44,024 bases of DNA from Thaumasiovibrio sp043421945 (GTDB lineage Bacteria > Pseudomonadota > Gammaproteobacteria > Enterobacterales > Vibrionaceae), in NCBI GenBank assembly GCA_043421945.1, contig JBHOGO010000034.1:1-44024 (forward strand), in the 5' to 3' direction. The notes under the pieces are model-generated. The model ran no database searches, was not told the DNA's origin, and was given only the letters and a program-made list of their open reading frames with translations. Below are positions 25,165 to 34,949 of this stretch, in pieces. How positions within the stretch are numbered: position 1 is the first letter of the stretch; each line of letters opens with the position of its first letter. The position numbers and the translations under genes were made by a program.

Positions 25165-25872
25165 CTTTGCCAGTAGTTTCTTCGCATCCGTTTGCCCATT
25201 CGCATCAAACTCAACACCGATATACAGCTTAGAAGTCCTTCTGACAATATTTCGGATGAAGCCCGTGAGTATATAGCTGGTTTTGAGATCTTTATGGGGT
25301 ACCTCTATTTCCACCTCTTGATCAACTTCGAATTGGCCTTCTAAAATCCCCACTCTAAAGCAGCATCCATGTTGAGAAAGATCATGGATATCCAAGAGAA
25401 GCTGGCGGCTATTTTTATTCACTGCGGCATGTAAATCGACCTCGTATCGAGGTTCACTTCTTAGTTGCCTTATCGTTGCTGTACTCGGCATAAATAAAGA
25501 CATAATCTGCATCGGCTCATAAAGCACATCCATAATTGGCGTTGTAAACTGGATCAATGCCCCTTCACCACGCTGGGATTCTGCTTTTACCGAAACACGG
25601 AAGCCTTCGTTAAAGAAAAATTGCTTCTCAGTGGCGCTCAACTCAGGTAATGCTACCAAAATATAGCTTTCTACATCCGTGCCGACATATGTCGCTTCGC
25701 AACGAAAGCGACTACCAATGGCATTAGTGATATGAAGGACAAATTGAGTACCACAGGACAACATCATTGTTGCCTCTACACCTTTGATCTCACGGTCTCT
25801 GTCATCAGATAACCTTGAGACATTGGGCAGTTGACTATCCTGACTCAAACTACAACCTACTTTTCTTACCAA
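25111..25872 (-). CDS. YcgR-like PilZ domain c-di-GMP receptor
   Basis: The 253-residue soluble protein has an N-terminal YcgR-like beta barrel (about residues 28-125) and a PilZ domain (about 133-240). Both c-di-GMP contacts are present: RxxxR as Arg138-SEP-Arg142 and DxSxxG as DLSQHG (164-169). It should bind c-di-GMP and pass the signal to a partner; in enteric bacteria YcgR brakes the flagellar motor. It is a single gene close to the phosphodiesterase operon. The alternative that it is a degenerate PilZ is unlikely given the intact motifs. Confidence 0.9.
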   Translation of the reverse strand: MVRKVGCSLSQDSQLPNVSRLSDDRDREIKGVEATMMLSCGTQFVLHITNAIGSRFRCEATYVGTDVESYILVALPELSATEKQFFFNEGFRVSVKAESQRGEGALIQFTTPIMDVLYEPMQIMSLFMPSTATIRQLRSEPRYEVDLHAAVNKNSRQLLLDIHDLSQHGCCFRVGILEGQFEVDQEVEIEVPHKDLKTSYILTGFIRNIVRRTSKLYIGVEFDANGQTDAKKLLAKLIYNGSKLIFKQNRLIR

Positions 25873-26059
25873 TCATTGAACGAAGAAATATGACGTTTAG
25901 CGTCCTATAACTCAAGTAATTTCAGTTACAGTGTAGAACCATTTAACAACAATGTGCACTAGGTATCACATTTGTTCACAACCTGACAATGACAACACAC
26001 TTACATTCAACCAACTAAATTTATGCCAATCTAGGCATAGGGGGAGACGTCATCAAACT

Positions 26060-26554
26060 TTAGCGTGCATCTTCATTGAGCTGGATAGACAAGTATGTAG
26101 CCCCTTGTCCGTAATGTATTGGGGCGATAGTGTCAGGGGTCATTGAAAACCCTTTTTTCATCCAGAATGAACGACTTGATTCACTCGAAATAAGCGATAA
26201 TGTTTTAAACCCCTGCTCCCTTGCTACATCACACAGCACTGAAATAAGTGCAGTGGCGATACCCTCTAAACGAAAATTTTTATCTACAACCAGATCATGC
26301 AGAAGCAAATTAGAACAATCGTATGGGGTTGATTCTGGCTTCACTAAACTCGGATACTGTTTCATAGGGTATGAAAAAGCGATTAAGTACCCAACGAGCG
26401 TCTCTTTACTTTCTGCGACAAAACAGAGATTGTCTCCCATCACAGACTTCGATTTCAAGACTAATTCACTTTCAGGATCAAAATGGTAATAGGCTTGATG
26501 TTGTAATGCCATAATCGACAACCAATCTGATTTGGCAATGTTTCGAATATACAT
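26060..26554 (-). CDS. GNAT-family N-acetyltransferase
   Basis: The start is placed at the ATG at 26554 (MYIRNIAKSDWLSI) because GAGG sits six bases upstream and the domain begins right there; a longer frame to 26659 is not needed. The 164-residue protein is a single GNAT domain with the strand LLLHDLVVDKNFRLEGIATALI, which carries the acetyl-CoA pyrophosphate loop (RLEGIA, a variant of Q/R-x-x-G-x-G/A), and the C-terminal SSRSFWMKKGF helix. The substrate is unknown. No operon partner. Confidence 0.82.
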   Translation of the reverse strand: MYIRNIAKSDWLSIMALQHQAYYHFDPESELVLKSKSVMGDNLCFVAESKETLVGYLIAFSYPMKQYPSLVKPESTPYDCSNLLLHDLVVDKNFRLEGIATALISVLCDVAREQGFKTLSLISSESSRSFWMKKGFSMTPDTIAPIHYGQGATYLSIQLNEDAR

Positions 26555-26868
26555 GTAAAACCTCACGATACCATCGTTGGCTCGGAACAATACGATACAA
26601 ACACTCATTCCATGTAAGTATAGAAGCTCATGACACATATCTGCCATTTGCCATGACAAAACTCATCAGTGATTACCCATGGAACACTTATCAATTGAGA
26701 TATATATCAATATACAGCAGCAGCTGAAGCAGTGAAGAGTGTATAATAAACATCCAACGTAGGTATGAGTTCACAAATCGATTCTCCTCTCTCTTCTTCT
26801 CGGGAATAAAGATTGGCATGTGAGAATGCCCTCTCTAGAATGCTCGTAGCATATATAGGGAGAAAATG
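26555..26868. other. intergenic region before ydhF
   Basis: About 310 bases. The stretch 26700-26850 is AT-rich and probably holds the ydhF promoter. No other gene or strong hairpin was found. Confidence 0.4.
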
Positions 26869-27774
26869 ATGCAGCAAGTACAAATGGCCCCTAATGGCCT
26901 ACAGTTTTCGCAGCTGATTCAAGGCTATTGGCGATTACTCGATTGGAAAATGACGCCTAAAGAACGGCTTGCCTTTGCCAAGCAGCATGTTGAGTTAGGT
27001 ATTACTACCGTCGATCATGCCGATATTTATGGTAACCATCAATGTGAAGCGGCGTTTGGGGAAGCTCTTGCGTTGGAGCCATCATTCCGTGAACAACTAC
27101 AAATTGTCACTAAGTGTGATATCCGCTTATTTTCCGGTGAAGAAGCCAAGAAGCACATCAACCACTACGATACGTCTGCAAGCTATATCCGCCAATCAGT
27201 AGAAAATTCGCTTCGTCACTTCAACACGGATCGGTTAGATGTATTACTAATCCATCGCCCTGATTTCTTAATGAACGCAGATGAAGTCGCTCAAACATTT
27301 GAAGCATTAAAATCTGAAGGGAAAGTGCTAAATTTTGGTGTCTCTAATTTCACACCGAGTCAATTTGAATTACTGCAGTCACGTCTTGATGACTCACTAA
27401 TCACGAACCAAATTGAACTGAACCCTATCAACATGCAGACACTCGAAGACGGAACTCTGGACCAATTGCAGATGCACCGTGTACACCCCATGATTTGGTC
27501 CTGTTTAGCCGGGGGGGAAATCTTTAATGGTCAGTCTGAACAAGCGCAACGCGTTCGACAAGAGCTAACCTTGATCGCTGAAGAGTTAGGTGGCGTTGGA
27601 ATCGACCAAGTTATTTATGCGTGGATTTTAAAGCACCCTTCATCGCCATTACCTATTTTAGGGACAGGGAATATCGCACGCGTCAAAGATGCGATCGCTG
27701 CTACTGAGATTCAACTCACCAACGAACAATGGTATCGAGTTTGGGTCGCGTCAAAAGGTCATGGTGTACCTTAG
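26869..27774 (+). CDS. ydhF: aldo/keto reductase, YdhF type
   Basis: The 301-residue NADPH-dependent reductase matches E. coli YdhF along its length as I recall it (GYWRLLDWKM, TTVDHADIYG, QCEAAFGEAL, LLIHRPDFLMNADEVA, FGVSNFTPSQF). The catalytic tetrad is visible: Asp and Tyr in DHADIYG, Lys in VTKCD, His in LIHRPD. The physiological substrate is unknown. The second of two tandem ATGs (26869) is chosen since AGGGAG lies six bases before it. A shared terminator separates it from the convergent glutaredoxin gene. Confidence 0.9.
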   Translation: MQQVQMAPNGLQFSQLIQGYWRLLDWKMTPKERLAFAKQHVELGITTVDHADIYGNHQCEAAFGEALALEPSFREQLQIVTKCDIRLFSGEEAKKHINHYDTSASYIRQSVENSLRHFNTDRLDVLLIHRPDFLMNADEVAQTFEALKSEGKVLNFGVSNFTPSQFELLQSRLDDSLITNQIELNPINMQTLEDGTLDQLQMHRVHPMIWSCLAGGEIFNGQSEQAQRVRQELTLIAEELGGVGIDQVIYAWILKHPSSPLPILGTGNIARVKDAIAATEIQLTNEQWYRVWVASKGHGVP

Positions 27775-27783
27775 CGTTATCAT

Positions 27784-27817
27784 CAAAAAACCGCCGATTA
27801 AGTGGCGGTTTTTTTAT
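27784..27817. terminator. bidirectional hairpin terminator
   Basis: AAAAAACCGCC / GGCGGTTTTTTT with an eight-base loop, between convergent ydhF and glutaredoxin genes. T-runs are present on both strands. Confidence 0.88.
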
Positions 27818-27829
27818 TTAGATTTCAAA

Positions 27830-28123
27830 CTACAGTTCAAAATCACTAAAACTATCGTCGGCGACTTCTTCACGATCGAGCTTAGCCACTAAGTCATCGT
27901 GACCACCAATATACTCACCATCTAAAATGATCTGTGGCACTGTATTGACGACGACATTAGCTATTTCTTCGATGTAATCAATCATCTCTTGCTTATCGAG
28001 GTCGCTGCCAAGGCTCAGTGTGACGTACTCTGTGCCGCGCTCATCAAGAATAGCCTTCGCCTTAACACAGAAAGGGCAATTAGGTTGAGTAACAACTAAA
28101 TTTTGATATTGGTGTAGTGACAT
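27830..28123 (-). CDS. glutaredoxin
   Basis: The ATG at 28123 is used since the protein then starts at the fold (MSLHQYQNLVVTQPNCPFC). The 97-residue protein has the dithiol site CPFC (Cys16, Cys19), the cis-proline TVPQIIL and the glutathione-binding GEYIGGHDDL. It reduces disulfides with glutathione. An acidic tail (EEVADDSFSDFEL) is somewhat unusual. An upstream extension to 28210 reads implausibly. Confidence 0.9.
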   Translation of the reverse strand: MSLHQYQNLVVTQPNCPFCVKAKAILDERGTEYVTLSLGSDLDKQEMIDYIEEIANVVVNTVPQIILDGEYIGGHDDLVAKLDREEVADDSFSDFEL

Positions 28124-28228
28124 TAATTTCTCGTTTCTTATGACCAGTGAACTGCGACAACTTACCTTTCTAAAATAGGGATTACAAGTGCTAATAATAA
28201 GCTCAGCCATCTCCTCTCATCACAACAT

Positions 28229-28798
28229 TCAATCATGAATGAAACGGAACGTGAGGTTGATTCTAGGCTCAGTCACTCGAAGTGATTTAGGAAGAGCATG
28301 CTCCCACTCTTGCTGAGTATCACCACGCATCACAAGTAAACTTCCGCTCGTGAGCATATACTCTCTCTTCTCACTTCTGTCGCGCTTTCTTAACACAAAC
28401 TTTCGTGCTTGCCCTAAACTCAACGAACAAATCACTGGCTCATCACCCAACTCTTTTTCATTGTCTCTGTGATAGCCCATGTAGTCCTTTCCATCACGGT
28501 ACAAGTTAATCAGCACACTGTTAATCGCAATATCAAACGTCTCTTCTAAGGTTTTTACGATGGGTAAGAGTGCCGGATGCCAAGCTTCTGGCACCATTTT
28601 CAAACCCGAATAAGTGTAATTTTTCTCTCCCATCCAGCACTGTAACCTCGGCTGAAGTATCTGTTTTCCGAACATTTTCACACTCAAGTGCTGCCAGTTT
28701 ACCTCTCGAAAGAGCCTTTCGAACAACTGCTCTGCTTCTTGGTCACTTAACCAATTTTCTATCCATATGACATCTGGTTGGTCCGACTTTTTTTTCAA
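28229..28798 (-). CDS. AlkB-like 2-oxoglutarate/Fe(II) dioxygenase
   Basis: The 189-residue protein has the iron facial triad His110-x-Asp112 (GYHRDNEKEL) and His167 (EWEHALPK), the 2-oxoglutarate arginine in RINLTFRF, and the NLYRDGKDYMGYHRD stretch typical of ALKBH2/3-like enzymes. It should remove methyl groups from N1-methyladenine and N3-methylcytosine in DNA or RNA. The glutaredoxin gene lies just downstream in the same direction, about 105 bases away. A separate Ada-type regulator is not nearby. Confidence 0.9.
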   Translation of the reverse strand: MKKKSDQPDVIWIENWLSDQEAEQLFERLFREVNWQHLSVKMFGKQILQPRLQCWMGEKNYTYSGLKMVPEAWHPALLPIVKTLEETFDIAINSVLINLYRDGKDYMGYHRDNEKELGDEPVICSLSLGQARKFVLRKRDRSEKREYMLTSGSLLVMRGDTQQEWEHALPKSLRVTEPRINLTFRFIHD

Positions 28799-29047
28799 TG
28801 GATTTTTATCCTTTAGTGACTTTTATGTACCACTAATAAAGGTGGCCCTATTGAGAGAAAAATTAGTTACTGAGGCAATAACTAATGCAACAAAGTTATC
28901 AATTACATATTTTCTATGCATATTCGATCGAAAAAAAAGACAAAAAAAAGGTAAATAATTTCCTCTGCCCTAGAGTTAATTCGCGTGGCGCAGCAAGGCA
29001 CCTGCTGCCAATCGTGAAACTTTTGATCAATTTAAGGATGATAAGGT

Positions 29048-32000
29048 ATGAACCCCGATCAGGTAAATAAATCAAGCGTTGTTGCTAAGGCATTTAAGAT
29101 GAGTGCTTTAACAGGCGCCTGTTTATTAGCTTTTAATAGCTATGCAGCTGTCGACTGTACATCGATTCCAGCCTGGGATGCTGGACAGGTATACAACGGT
29201 GGTGAGCAAGTGCAGTTAGACAACTCTGTTTACAAATCAGCTTGGTGGACACAAGGTGAAAATCCAACCACGACAGGCGAATGGGGAGTGTGGAAATCTG
29301 AAGGACAATGTGACTCTGTTGTCACCCCTCCAGATAACATCCTACCAACGGCGACGTTAACCTCACCGAGTGCCAATCAAGTATTCCAGCTTGGTGATAG
29401 CATTGTATTGACGGCAGAGGCCACAGATAGTGACGGTAGCATCACTCGTGTTGAATTTTTGGTAAATGGACAAGTCGTCGCTACCAGCACACAGGCGCCT
29501 CATAGTGAAAATTGGATTTCCACCTCTGGAACTCACAACATTGCGGTTGTTGCCTACGATGATAAGGACGCGGCTTCGGTAGCAGATAGCGTCACGGTGT
29601 ATGTCGAAGCCCCTATCGGAAACCTTCCTCCTGAGACAACCCTCACATTAAGTGCAAGCCAAGTCAATGTAGGTACATCTGTCGACATTACCGCCACTGC
29701 GCAAGACAATGATGGCAGCGTTGAAAAAGTTGAGTTCTTTATTGACGGTCAACTCGTTGAAACTCAAACACTCGTCCCCTTTGGCTTCTCTTGGGTAGCC
29801 ACGACGGCAGGCAGTTATGCGTTTGAGGCTATCGCAACAGATAATGAAGGTGCAACGAGCTCTTCACAAGCCTCCTTACGTGTCCTAAGTGAGAGTACAA
29901 CCAGCAACTGTCGCCCAACAGGGCTTTATCAAACACAGGGCATTAATGTCCCTTACTGTACACAATATGATGCTGATGGCCGTGAGCTTCTCGCCAATAA
30001 TCTCCCGCGCCGTATCATCGGTTATTTCACTAGCTGGCGTAGTGGTAACGACCAGCAAACACAGTACCTGGTCAACGATATTCCATGGGAGCAACTCACT
30101 CACATCAACTACGCCTTCGCAGGGGTTCGAGCTGATGGTACGATCAATATTGGTGACATCAACGACCCGTCAAATGCTTCAGTGGGCATGGAATGGCCGG
30201 GAGTAGAAATCGACCCCGCGCTCGGTTTCAAGGGGCACTTAGGGGCACTTGCTACGGCTAAGAAAAAGCATGGTGTGAAAACACTAGTCTCTATTGGTGG
30301 TTGGGCAGAAACAGGTGGTCACTTTGGTGTGAATGGCGATCGTCAGAATGACGGTGGTTTCTACACGATGACAACCAATGCTGACGGCACGCCAAATATG
30401 GCTGGTATTCAGAGATTTGTTGAGTCCTCAATCGAATTTATGCGTCTGTATCAATTCGATGGTCTTGATATTGATTACGAATACCCAACATCCATGTCTG
30501 GTGCGGGTAACCCAATGGACACCGTATTCTCTGAACCACGTCGCGCTTACCTCATGAATTCGTATGAAATCATGATGCGAGAACTACGTGAAGCATTAGA
30601 TGAAGCAAGTGCACAAGATGGCCAGCATTACATGCTGACGATTGCATCGCCTTCATCAGGCTATCTATTGCGTGGCATGGAAACCATGCAAATTACCCAA
30701 TACCTAGATTTCGTCAACATCATGAGCTACGACCTTCATGGGGCGTGGAATGATCATGTTGGCCCGAACGCCGCCTTATTCGATACCGGGGAAGATTCGG
30801 AGCTAGCGGCATGGAATGTCTACGGTACCGCTGCCTATGGTGGCATTGGTTACCTGAATACTGATTGGGCTTACAACTACTTCCGTGGCTCTATGCCAGC
30901 AGGACGTATTAATATTGGTGTTCCGTACTATACACGTGGCTGGCAAGGGGTAACAGGCGGTACAAACGGTCTTTGGGGGCGTGCTGCGCTACCTAACCAA
31001 GCCGACTGTCAACCCGGTACAGGCGAAGGAGAGAAAAACAACTGTGGTAACGGTGCACTCGGTATCGACAACCTTTGGCACGATCTTGATGAATCTGGTC
31101 AAGAGATGGGCGCTGGTTCAAACCCAATGTGGCACGCGAAGAACCTCGAAAATGGTGTACTCGGCTCCTACTTAGATGCGTACGGGCTCGACCCAGCAAC
31201 GAACCCACAACACGCACTGGTTGGTGATTACCAACGCTTCTATGATGCGGTTGCAGTCGCACCGTGGTTGTGGAATGCCGATAAGAATACACTCCTCTCT
31301 ACCGAAGACGAAGATTCCGTCAACGTGAAAGCAGACTACATCGTTGATAAAGGCATTGGCGGCGTTATGTTCTGGGAGCTTGCAGGGGACTATAACTGCT
31401 ACATTGTTGATGCAAATGGATTACGTGGTTTTGTTGACGCAACAGAGCAAGCTTGTGCAACTGGGCAAGGTGAATACCACATGGGTAATACCATGACAAA
31501 GGCATTCTTCGATAAATTTGCCGCCTCTGCACCTTACAATGTTAATCAATCCAATATCACGATGCCGACGGAAGCATTAGATATCACTGTATCGATCGAC
31601 GGATTCAAGGTTGGTGATCAGAACTACCCTATCAATCCAAAGATCACATTCACCAACAACACTGGTGTCGATCTTCCTGGTGGCACGGAGTTCCAGTTTG
31701 ATATTCCGACATCCGCGCCAGACAACGCCAAGGATCAATCTGGCGGTGGTCTAAGCGTTATCGCCTCAGGTCATTCGGGTAACAACATTGGCGGTTTGAG
31801 AGGCGAGCTACACCGAGCGTCGTTTAGCCTACCTGCATGGCAGACTCTTGCAGCGGGTGAAACCTATGAGCTTGACATGGTTTACTACCTACCTATTTCT
31901 GGTCCGTCTAGCTATACCGTCAATGTAAACGGTATCGACTACGCATTTGCCTTTGAATATCCAGAACTTCCAATCGGTGATACTGGTAATGGCTCAGGCA

Positions 32001-32206
32001 GTGGCGGCGGTACAACACCGGGGGAATGCGTTACAGCAGGTGTGAACACCTACCCTAATTTCCCTCAGACCGACTGGCAAGGAAATCCTAGCCACGCTAA
32101 CCAAGGTGATAAACTCATCTTTGGCAACACCGTTTATCAAGCAAACTGGTGGACAGCAGCACAGCCAGGATCTGATGGTAGTTGGGCTAGTGTGTGTAGC
32201 TTTTAG
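29048..32206 (+). CDS. secreted multidomain GH18 chitinase
   Basis: The 1052-residue enzyme has a signal peptide (ends about residue 34, SYA-AVDC) and an N-terminal chitin-binding CBM5/12 module (about 35-83, AWDAGQVYNG, KSAWWTQG). Two bacterial Ig-like modules follow (about 98-192 and 195-285, each with DSDGSITRVEFLVNG or DNDGSVEKVEFFIDG), then GH18 catalytic domain (about 318-800) with DGLDIDYE (471-478; catalytic Glu478). A ChiC-like domain (about 815-975), a Gly/Ser linker and a C-terminal CBM5/12 (about 993-1052) complete it. It hydrolyses chitin outside the cell. Mirror-image binding modules on both ends are suited to crystalline chitin. No secretion or regulator gene is adjacent. A terminator follows at 32277. 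Confidence 0.95.
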   Translation: MNPDQVNKSSVVAKAFKMSALTGACLLAFNSYAAVDCTSIPAWDAGQVYNGGEQVQLDNSVYKSAWWTQGENPTTTGEWGVWKSEGQCDSVVTPPDNILPTATLTSPSANQVFQLGDSIVLTAEATDSDGSITRVEFLVNGQVVATSTQAPHSENWISTSGTHNIAVVAYDDKDAASVADSVTVYVEAPIGNLPPETTLTLSASQVNVGTSVDITATAQDNDGSVEKVEFFIDGQLVETQTLVPFGFSWVATTAGSYAFEAIATDNEGATSSSQASLRVLSESTTSNCRPTGLYQTQGINVPYCTQYDADGRELLANNLPRRIIGYFTSWRSGNDQQTQYLVNDIPWEQLTHINYAFAGVRADGTINIGDINDPSNASVGMEWPGVEIDPALGFKGHLGALATAKKKHGVKTLVSIGGWAETGGHFGVNGDRQNDGGFYTMTTNADGTPNMAGIQRFVESSIEFMRLYQFDGLDIDYEYPTSMSGAGNPMDTVFSEPRRAYLMNSYEIMMRELREALDEASAQDGQHYMLTIASPSSGYLLRGMETMQITQYLDFVNIMSYDLHGAWNDHVGPNAALFDTGEDSELAAWNVYGTAAYGGIGYLNTDWAYNYFRGSMPAGRINIGVPYYTRGWQGVTGGTNGLWGRAALPNQADCQPGTGEGEKNNCGNGALGIDNLWHDLDESGQEMGAGSNPMWHAKNLENGVLGSYLDAYGLDPATNPQHALVGDYQRFYDAVAVAPWLWNADKNTLLSTEDEDSVNVKADYIVDKGIGGVMFWELAGDYNCYIVDANGLRGFVDATEQACATGQGEYHMGNTMTKAFFDKFAASAPYNVNQSNITMPTEALDITVSIDGFKVGDQNYPINPKITFTNNTGVDLPGGTEFQFDIPTSAPDNAKDQSGGGLSVIASGHSGNNIGGLRGELHRASFSLPAWQTLAAGETYELDMVYYLPISGPSSYTVNVNGIDYAFAFEYPELPIGDTGNGSGSGGGTTPGECVTAGVNTYPNFPQTDWQGNPSHANQGDKLIFGNTVYQANWWTAAQPGSDGSWASVCSF

Positions 32207-32591
32207 CTAAGCGGCAACGTCTACACCCTCTTGAACACTCAAAATCACTGAGTGCTCTCGTTCACAATAAGATAGCGGGCTCTCAATCGAGAGTCCCTTT
32301 TTTATGAATATAGTCAAAGAAGTGGCATAAAATTGCCACCCACCCCAAATTTATTTAAATAAACTTTATTATCAAGGCGTTACATTTGATACATGTAAAG
32401 TTACAAAAAACAATCAACTATATGCTGTTGCTATCCAACTGATATAGCTGTCAATTATTCAGCGTGGTTATTGGCACAATGTTTGCTGACTGTACTAATT
32501 ATGAGAATAGCTCTAGATATAGGCAGGTATTATGATAAAGTACATTTTTCGCTCACTTCGAGTTCAAATTGACTACAGATACACGAAAGCA
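32207..32591. other. intergenic region after the chitinase gene
   Basis: Contains the chitinase terminator (32277-32304) and then AT-rich DNA with the likely promoter of the L,D-transpeptidase-like gene. No coding frame other than the possible N-terminal extension of that gene from 32532. Confidence 0.4.
32277..32304 (+). terminator. hairpin terminator after chitinase
   Basis: Stem GGGCTCTC / GAGAG-T-CCC with one bulged base, loop AATC, followed by TTTTTTAT. Confidence 0.75.
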
Positions 32592-33236
32592 ATGAAACGA
32601 CTATTAACATACTTGGGATTGGTGCTCTCATTATCTTTAACCTCAATAGGTTGTGCACCCACGAGCTATGCAAGCTATATCAGTGAGCAAGAAGAATACA
32701 CTATCGAATCAAGCTATAACCGCTTGGGTTTAGAGGGTAAATTAGACTTCAATGTCTTTAATAAGGCTGTACAAGCCTACTCTGAACTTGATGATGTCAA
32801 AAGACCGTATTTAACGATTATTGATTACACTAAACCTTCGTCAGATAAGCGTTTTTTTGTACTTGATATGCAAAATCAAACGGTCGTATTTAACACTTAT
32901 GTTGCCCACGGAAAAAACAGTGGCACAGAGTATGCGACTGAATTTTCAAACACTGTCGACTCCAAGAAAACCTCATTAGGCGTATTTTTGACGTCTGGAA
33001 CCTACAATGGCAGTAACGGCTACTCTCTACGTTTAGATGGGCTTTCACCTGGCGTAAACGACAACGCACGAGAACGCTATATTGTTATACACGGTGCAGA
33101 CTATGCTGAAGAATCATTTCTTGAATCTAATGGTCAGTTAGGTCGTAGCTGGGGCTGCCCTGCCGTACCGAATACACTAGCCCGCGGGGTTATCGACACA
33201 ATCAAAGATGGTAGTGTTGTGTTCGCTTTCGGTTAA
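32592..33236 (+). CDS. lipoprotein with murein L,D-transpeptidase-like catalytic domain
   Basis: The 214-residue protein belongs to the YkuD_2 family (murein L,D-transpeptidase catalytic domain family). The active-site Cys is in SWGCPAVP near residue 187 and the conserved His in YIVIHGADYAEE. The N-terminus MKRLLTYLGLVLSLSL followed by TSIGCAP suggests a lipoprotein with Cys21 lipidated. A longer start at 32532 would add 20 residues before the signal peptide and is less likely, though neither start has a strong ribosome site. The likely role is cross-link or anchor chemistry in the wall; activity of this subfamily is not well proven. Confidence 0.85.
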   Translation: MKRLLTYLGLVLSLSLTSIGCAPTSYASYISEQEEYTIESSYNRLGLEGKLDFNVFNKAVQAYSELDDVKRPYLTIIDYTKPSSDKRFFVLDMQNQTVVFNTYVAHGKNSGTEYATEFSNTVDSKKTSLGVFLTSGTYNGSNGYSLRLDGLSPGVNDNARERYIVIHGADYAEESFLESNGQLGRSWGCPAVPNTLARGVIDTIKDGSVVFAFG

Positions 33237-33308
33237 ACATGCCCGGTAACGTGTTGCCTATACACATTAACCAACTGTTTAATGACCGATAGAGCTACCT
33301 TTTATCCC

Positions 33309-33354
33309 ATAAAAAACGCCGTGAAACTGTTAACCAGCTTCACGGCGTTTTTGT
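33309..33354. terminator. bidirectional hairpin terminator
   Basis: AAAAAACGCCGTGAA / TTCACGGCGTTTTT with a 13-base loop, between the transpeptidase-like gene and the convergent Set exporter gene. Confidence 0.85.
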
Positions 33355-33465
33355 TTGTCGAGCGAACTGACCGTTAATCTATAAAAAACAACAAGGTTGG
33401 GCTAGCTAGTCGTCAAAAGCCAAGCTATAAAAAGACAAAGATATAAACGACCAGACACGAAACGG

Positions 33466-34683
33466 CTAGGTCTGCTTTGAAAGCACCAGCTGTCCTTTTC
33501 GCTGTGAATAGAGATAAATAATCAACCCTACCAAAGCAATACATACCGACACTAATGATCCCAACAGCGCAACCTTGAAAGACCACCACTGTGCGAGCAA
33601 GCCAGCCATTGTACTACCACACATCGCACCTATAGCCATCGAATTCGTATAAAAAGCCGAAGCTGCACCGGTTCTACTTGGTAGTTCATCTTGAAAAAGA
33701 CTCACACCCAATCCAACAAATACCCCAAAGAAGATACCGTTGAATAGCTGAATTAACAGCAACCCGACCAACCCCGTCGCAAACTGAAGACTAATATAGA
33801 AGGCAATGGCAGACACAAAGGCGACCAAAAGCATACGCAATATCCCAAACCTTGCCGCCCACTGCCCAGCAAGCAACATAATCGGGATTTCAATCGCTGC
33901 TGTTAAACCAAAAAGAAGCCCCGGGGTATTGAGTGATAGCCCCAACTCTCGAGTAACAAAGAGAGGCATCGAGGTAATGTATAGGCTATTCGCAATATTC
34001 GCAAAAAACACGACGCCGCCAAGTACCCAAATCACGAGTGGCATTGGGGCAATATCACGGGTTTTATCATCACTTTTCGGACTACTGGTATTGGGTAGTG
34101 CAAATCTCGCCAGCACCAGAACACAAACACCGATAAACGCAGCCATTAAAAAATTGGCTTGAAAGCCATAACTGCCCACAACAATGAATGCCAGTGGAGG
34201 CCCAACAACCCATACCATTGACACAGAAGAACGCATCTGCGAGTTAAACTTTGTGGCATCTCTGCCTGTCGAAACGGCAAACTTACGAATCATCGATAGG
34301 ATTTGCGTAATGGATGCCCGAGCCAGCCCCATGAAAACCACACCAATAAACACGGCCTGCCAGAAGTGACTAAGGAAAGCAAAACCCAGCCCAGAAACGA
34401 CAATAGCCATCACGGTGATAAGAAAAAGCGCACGATCACTGATACCACGATCCGAGAAGTCACCGATACGCTTACTGACGTAGATCCCTGAAATGGCACT
34501 GGATACGGTAAAAAGACCAATAAGCGCTGGAGCAACCTTTAAATGCTCAACGAGAAAAATAGGGATGACGGGCAATATAAAAGAAAAAGACATTGCCGTC
34601 AGGCCATTAATAATAAAAAATCGTGCCGATTCACTATCCCACTTTTTCAATCTAGGTTCCTTAGTGCCAATGAATTTCCCCAT
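33466..34683 (-). CDS. Set-family sugar efflux MFS transporter
   Basis: The 405-residue membrane protein has about twelve helices. Features of the SetA/SetB sugar-efflux family are GLTAMSFSFILPVIPIFLV in helix 1, the MFS loop KRIGDFSDRG, MGLARASITQILSMIRKFA, and the ITSMPLFVTRELG stretch after the central loop. Relatives export sugars or sugar phosphate analogues; the substrate here is not known. No sgrR-like regulator is nearby. Confidence 0.82.
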   Translation of the reverse strand: MGKFIGTKEPRLKKWDSESARFFIINGLTAMSFSFILPVIPIFLVEHLKVAPALIGLFTVSSAISGIYVSKRIGDFSDRGISDRALFLITVMAIVVSGLGFAFLSHFWQAVFIGVVFMGLARASITQILSMIRKFAVSTGRDATKFNSQMRSSVSMVWVVGPPLAFIVVGSYGFQANFLMAAFIGVCVLVLARFALPNTSSPKSDDKTRDIAPMPLVIWVLGGVVFFANIANSLYITSMPLFVTRELGLSLNTPGLLFGLTAAIEIPIMLLAGQWAARFGILRMLLVAFVSAIAFYISLQFATGLVGLLLIQLFNGIFFGVFVGLGVSLFQDELPSRTGAASAFYTNSMAIGAMCGSTMAGLLAQWWSFKVALLGSLVSVCIALVGLIIYLYSQRKGQLVLSKQT

Positions 34684-34949
34684 ACCAAAGTAGGGTTAAA
34701 GCGAGACATCATATCGATTTCGAGCAGAAATGCTATCTAAGAAAAGTAAGCAAGTGCGCAATGTCTTTTCGGCCGTTTTGCAAGAAACCGTTTCGAGAAA
34801 TATTTTCACAAATTGCCTTCGACATTTGTCTTGCGAATGGAATCACCACAAGGAGCTTCCGAATGAGACAGGCAACAGCTTGGGTATTAAGACAGCCGCT
34901 ATACGAATACGCTACACTGACCACAAATCAATAAGAACAACTTAAATAT

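Noticed and set aside
26555..26659. N-terminal extension of the GNAT protein
   Set aside because: GAGG at six bases supports the ATG at 26554, where the fold begins.
29048..32206. Overlapping frames inside the chitinase gene on both strands
   Set aside because: Shadows of a long, well-supported gene with intact domains.
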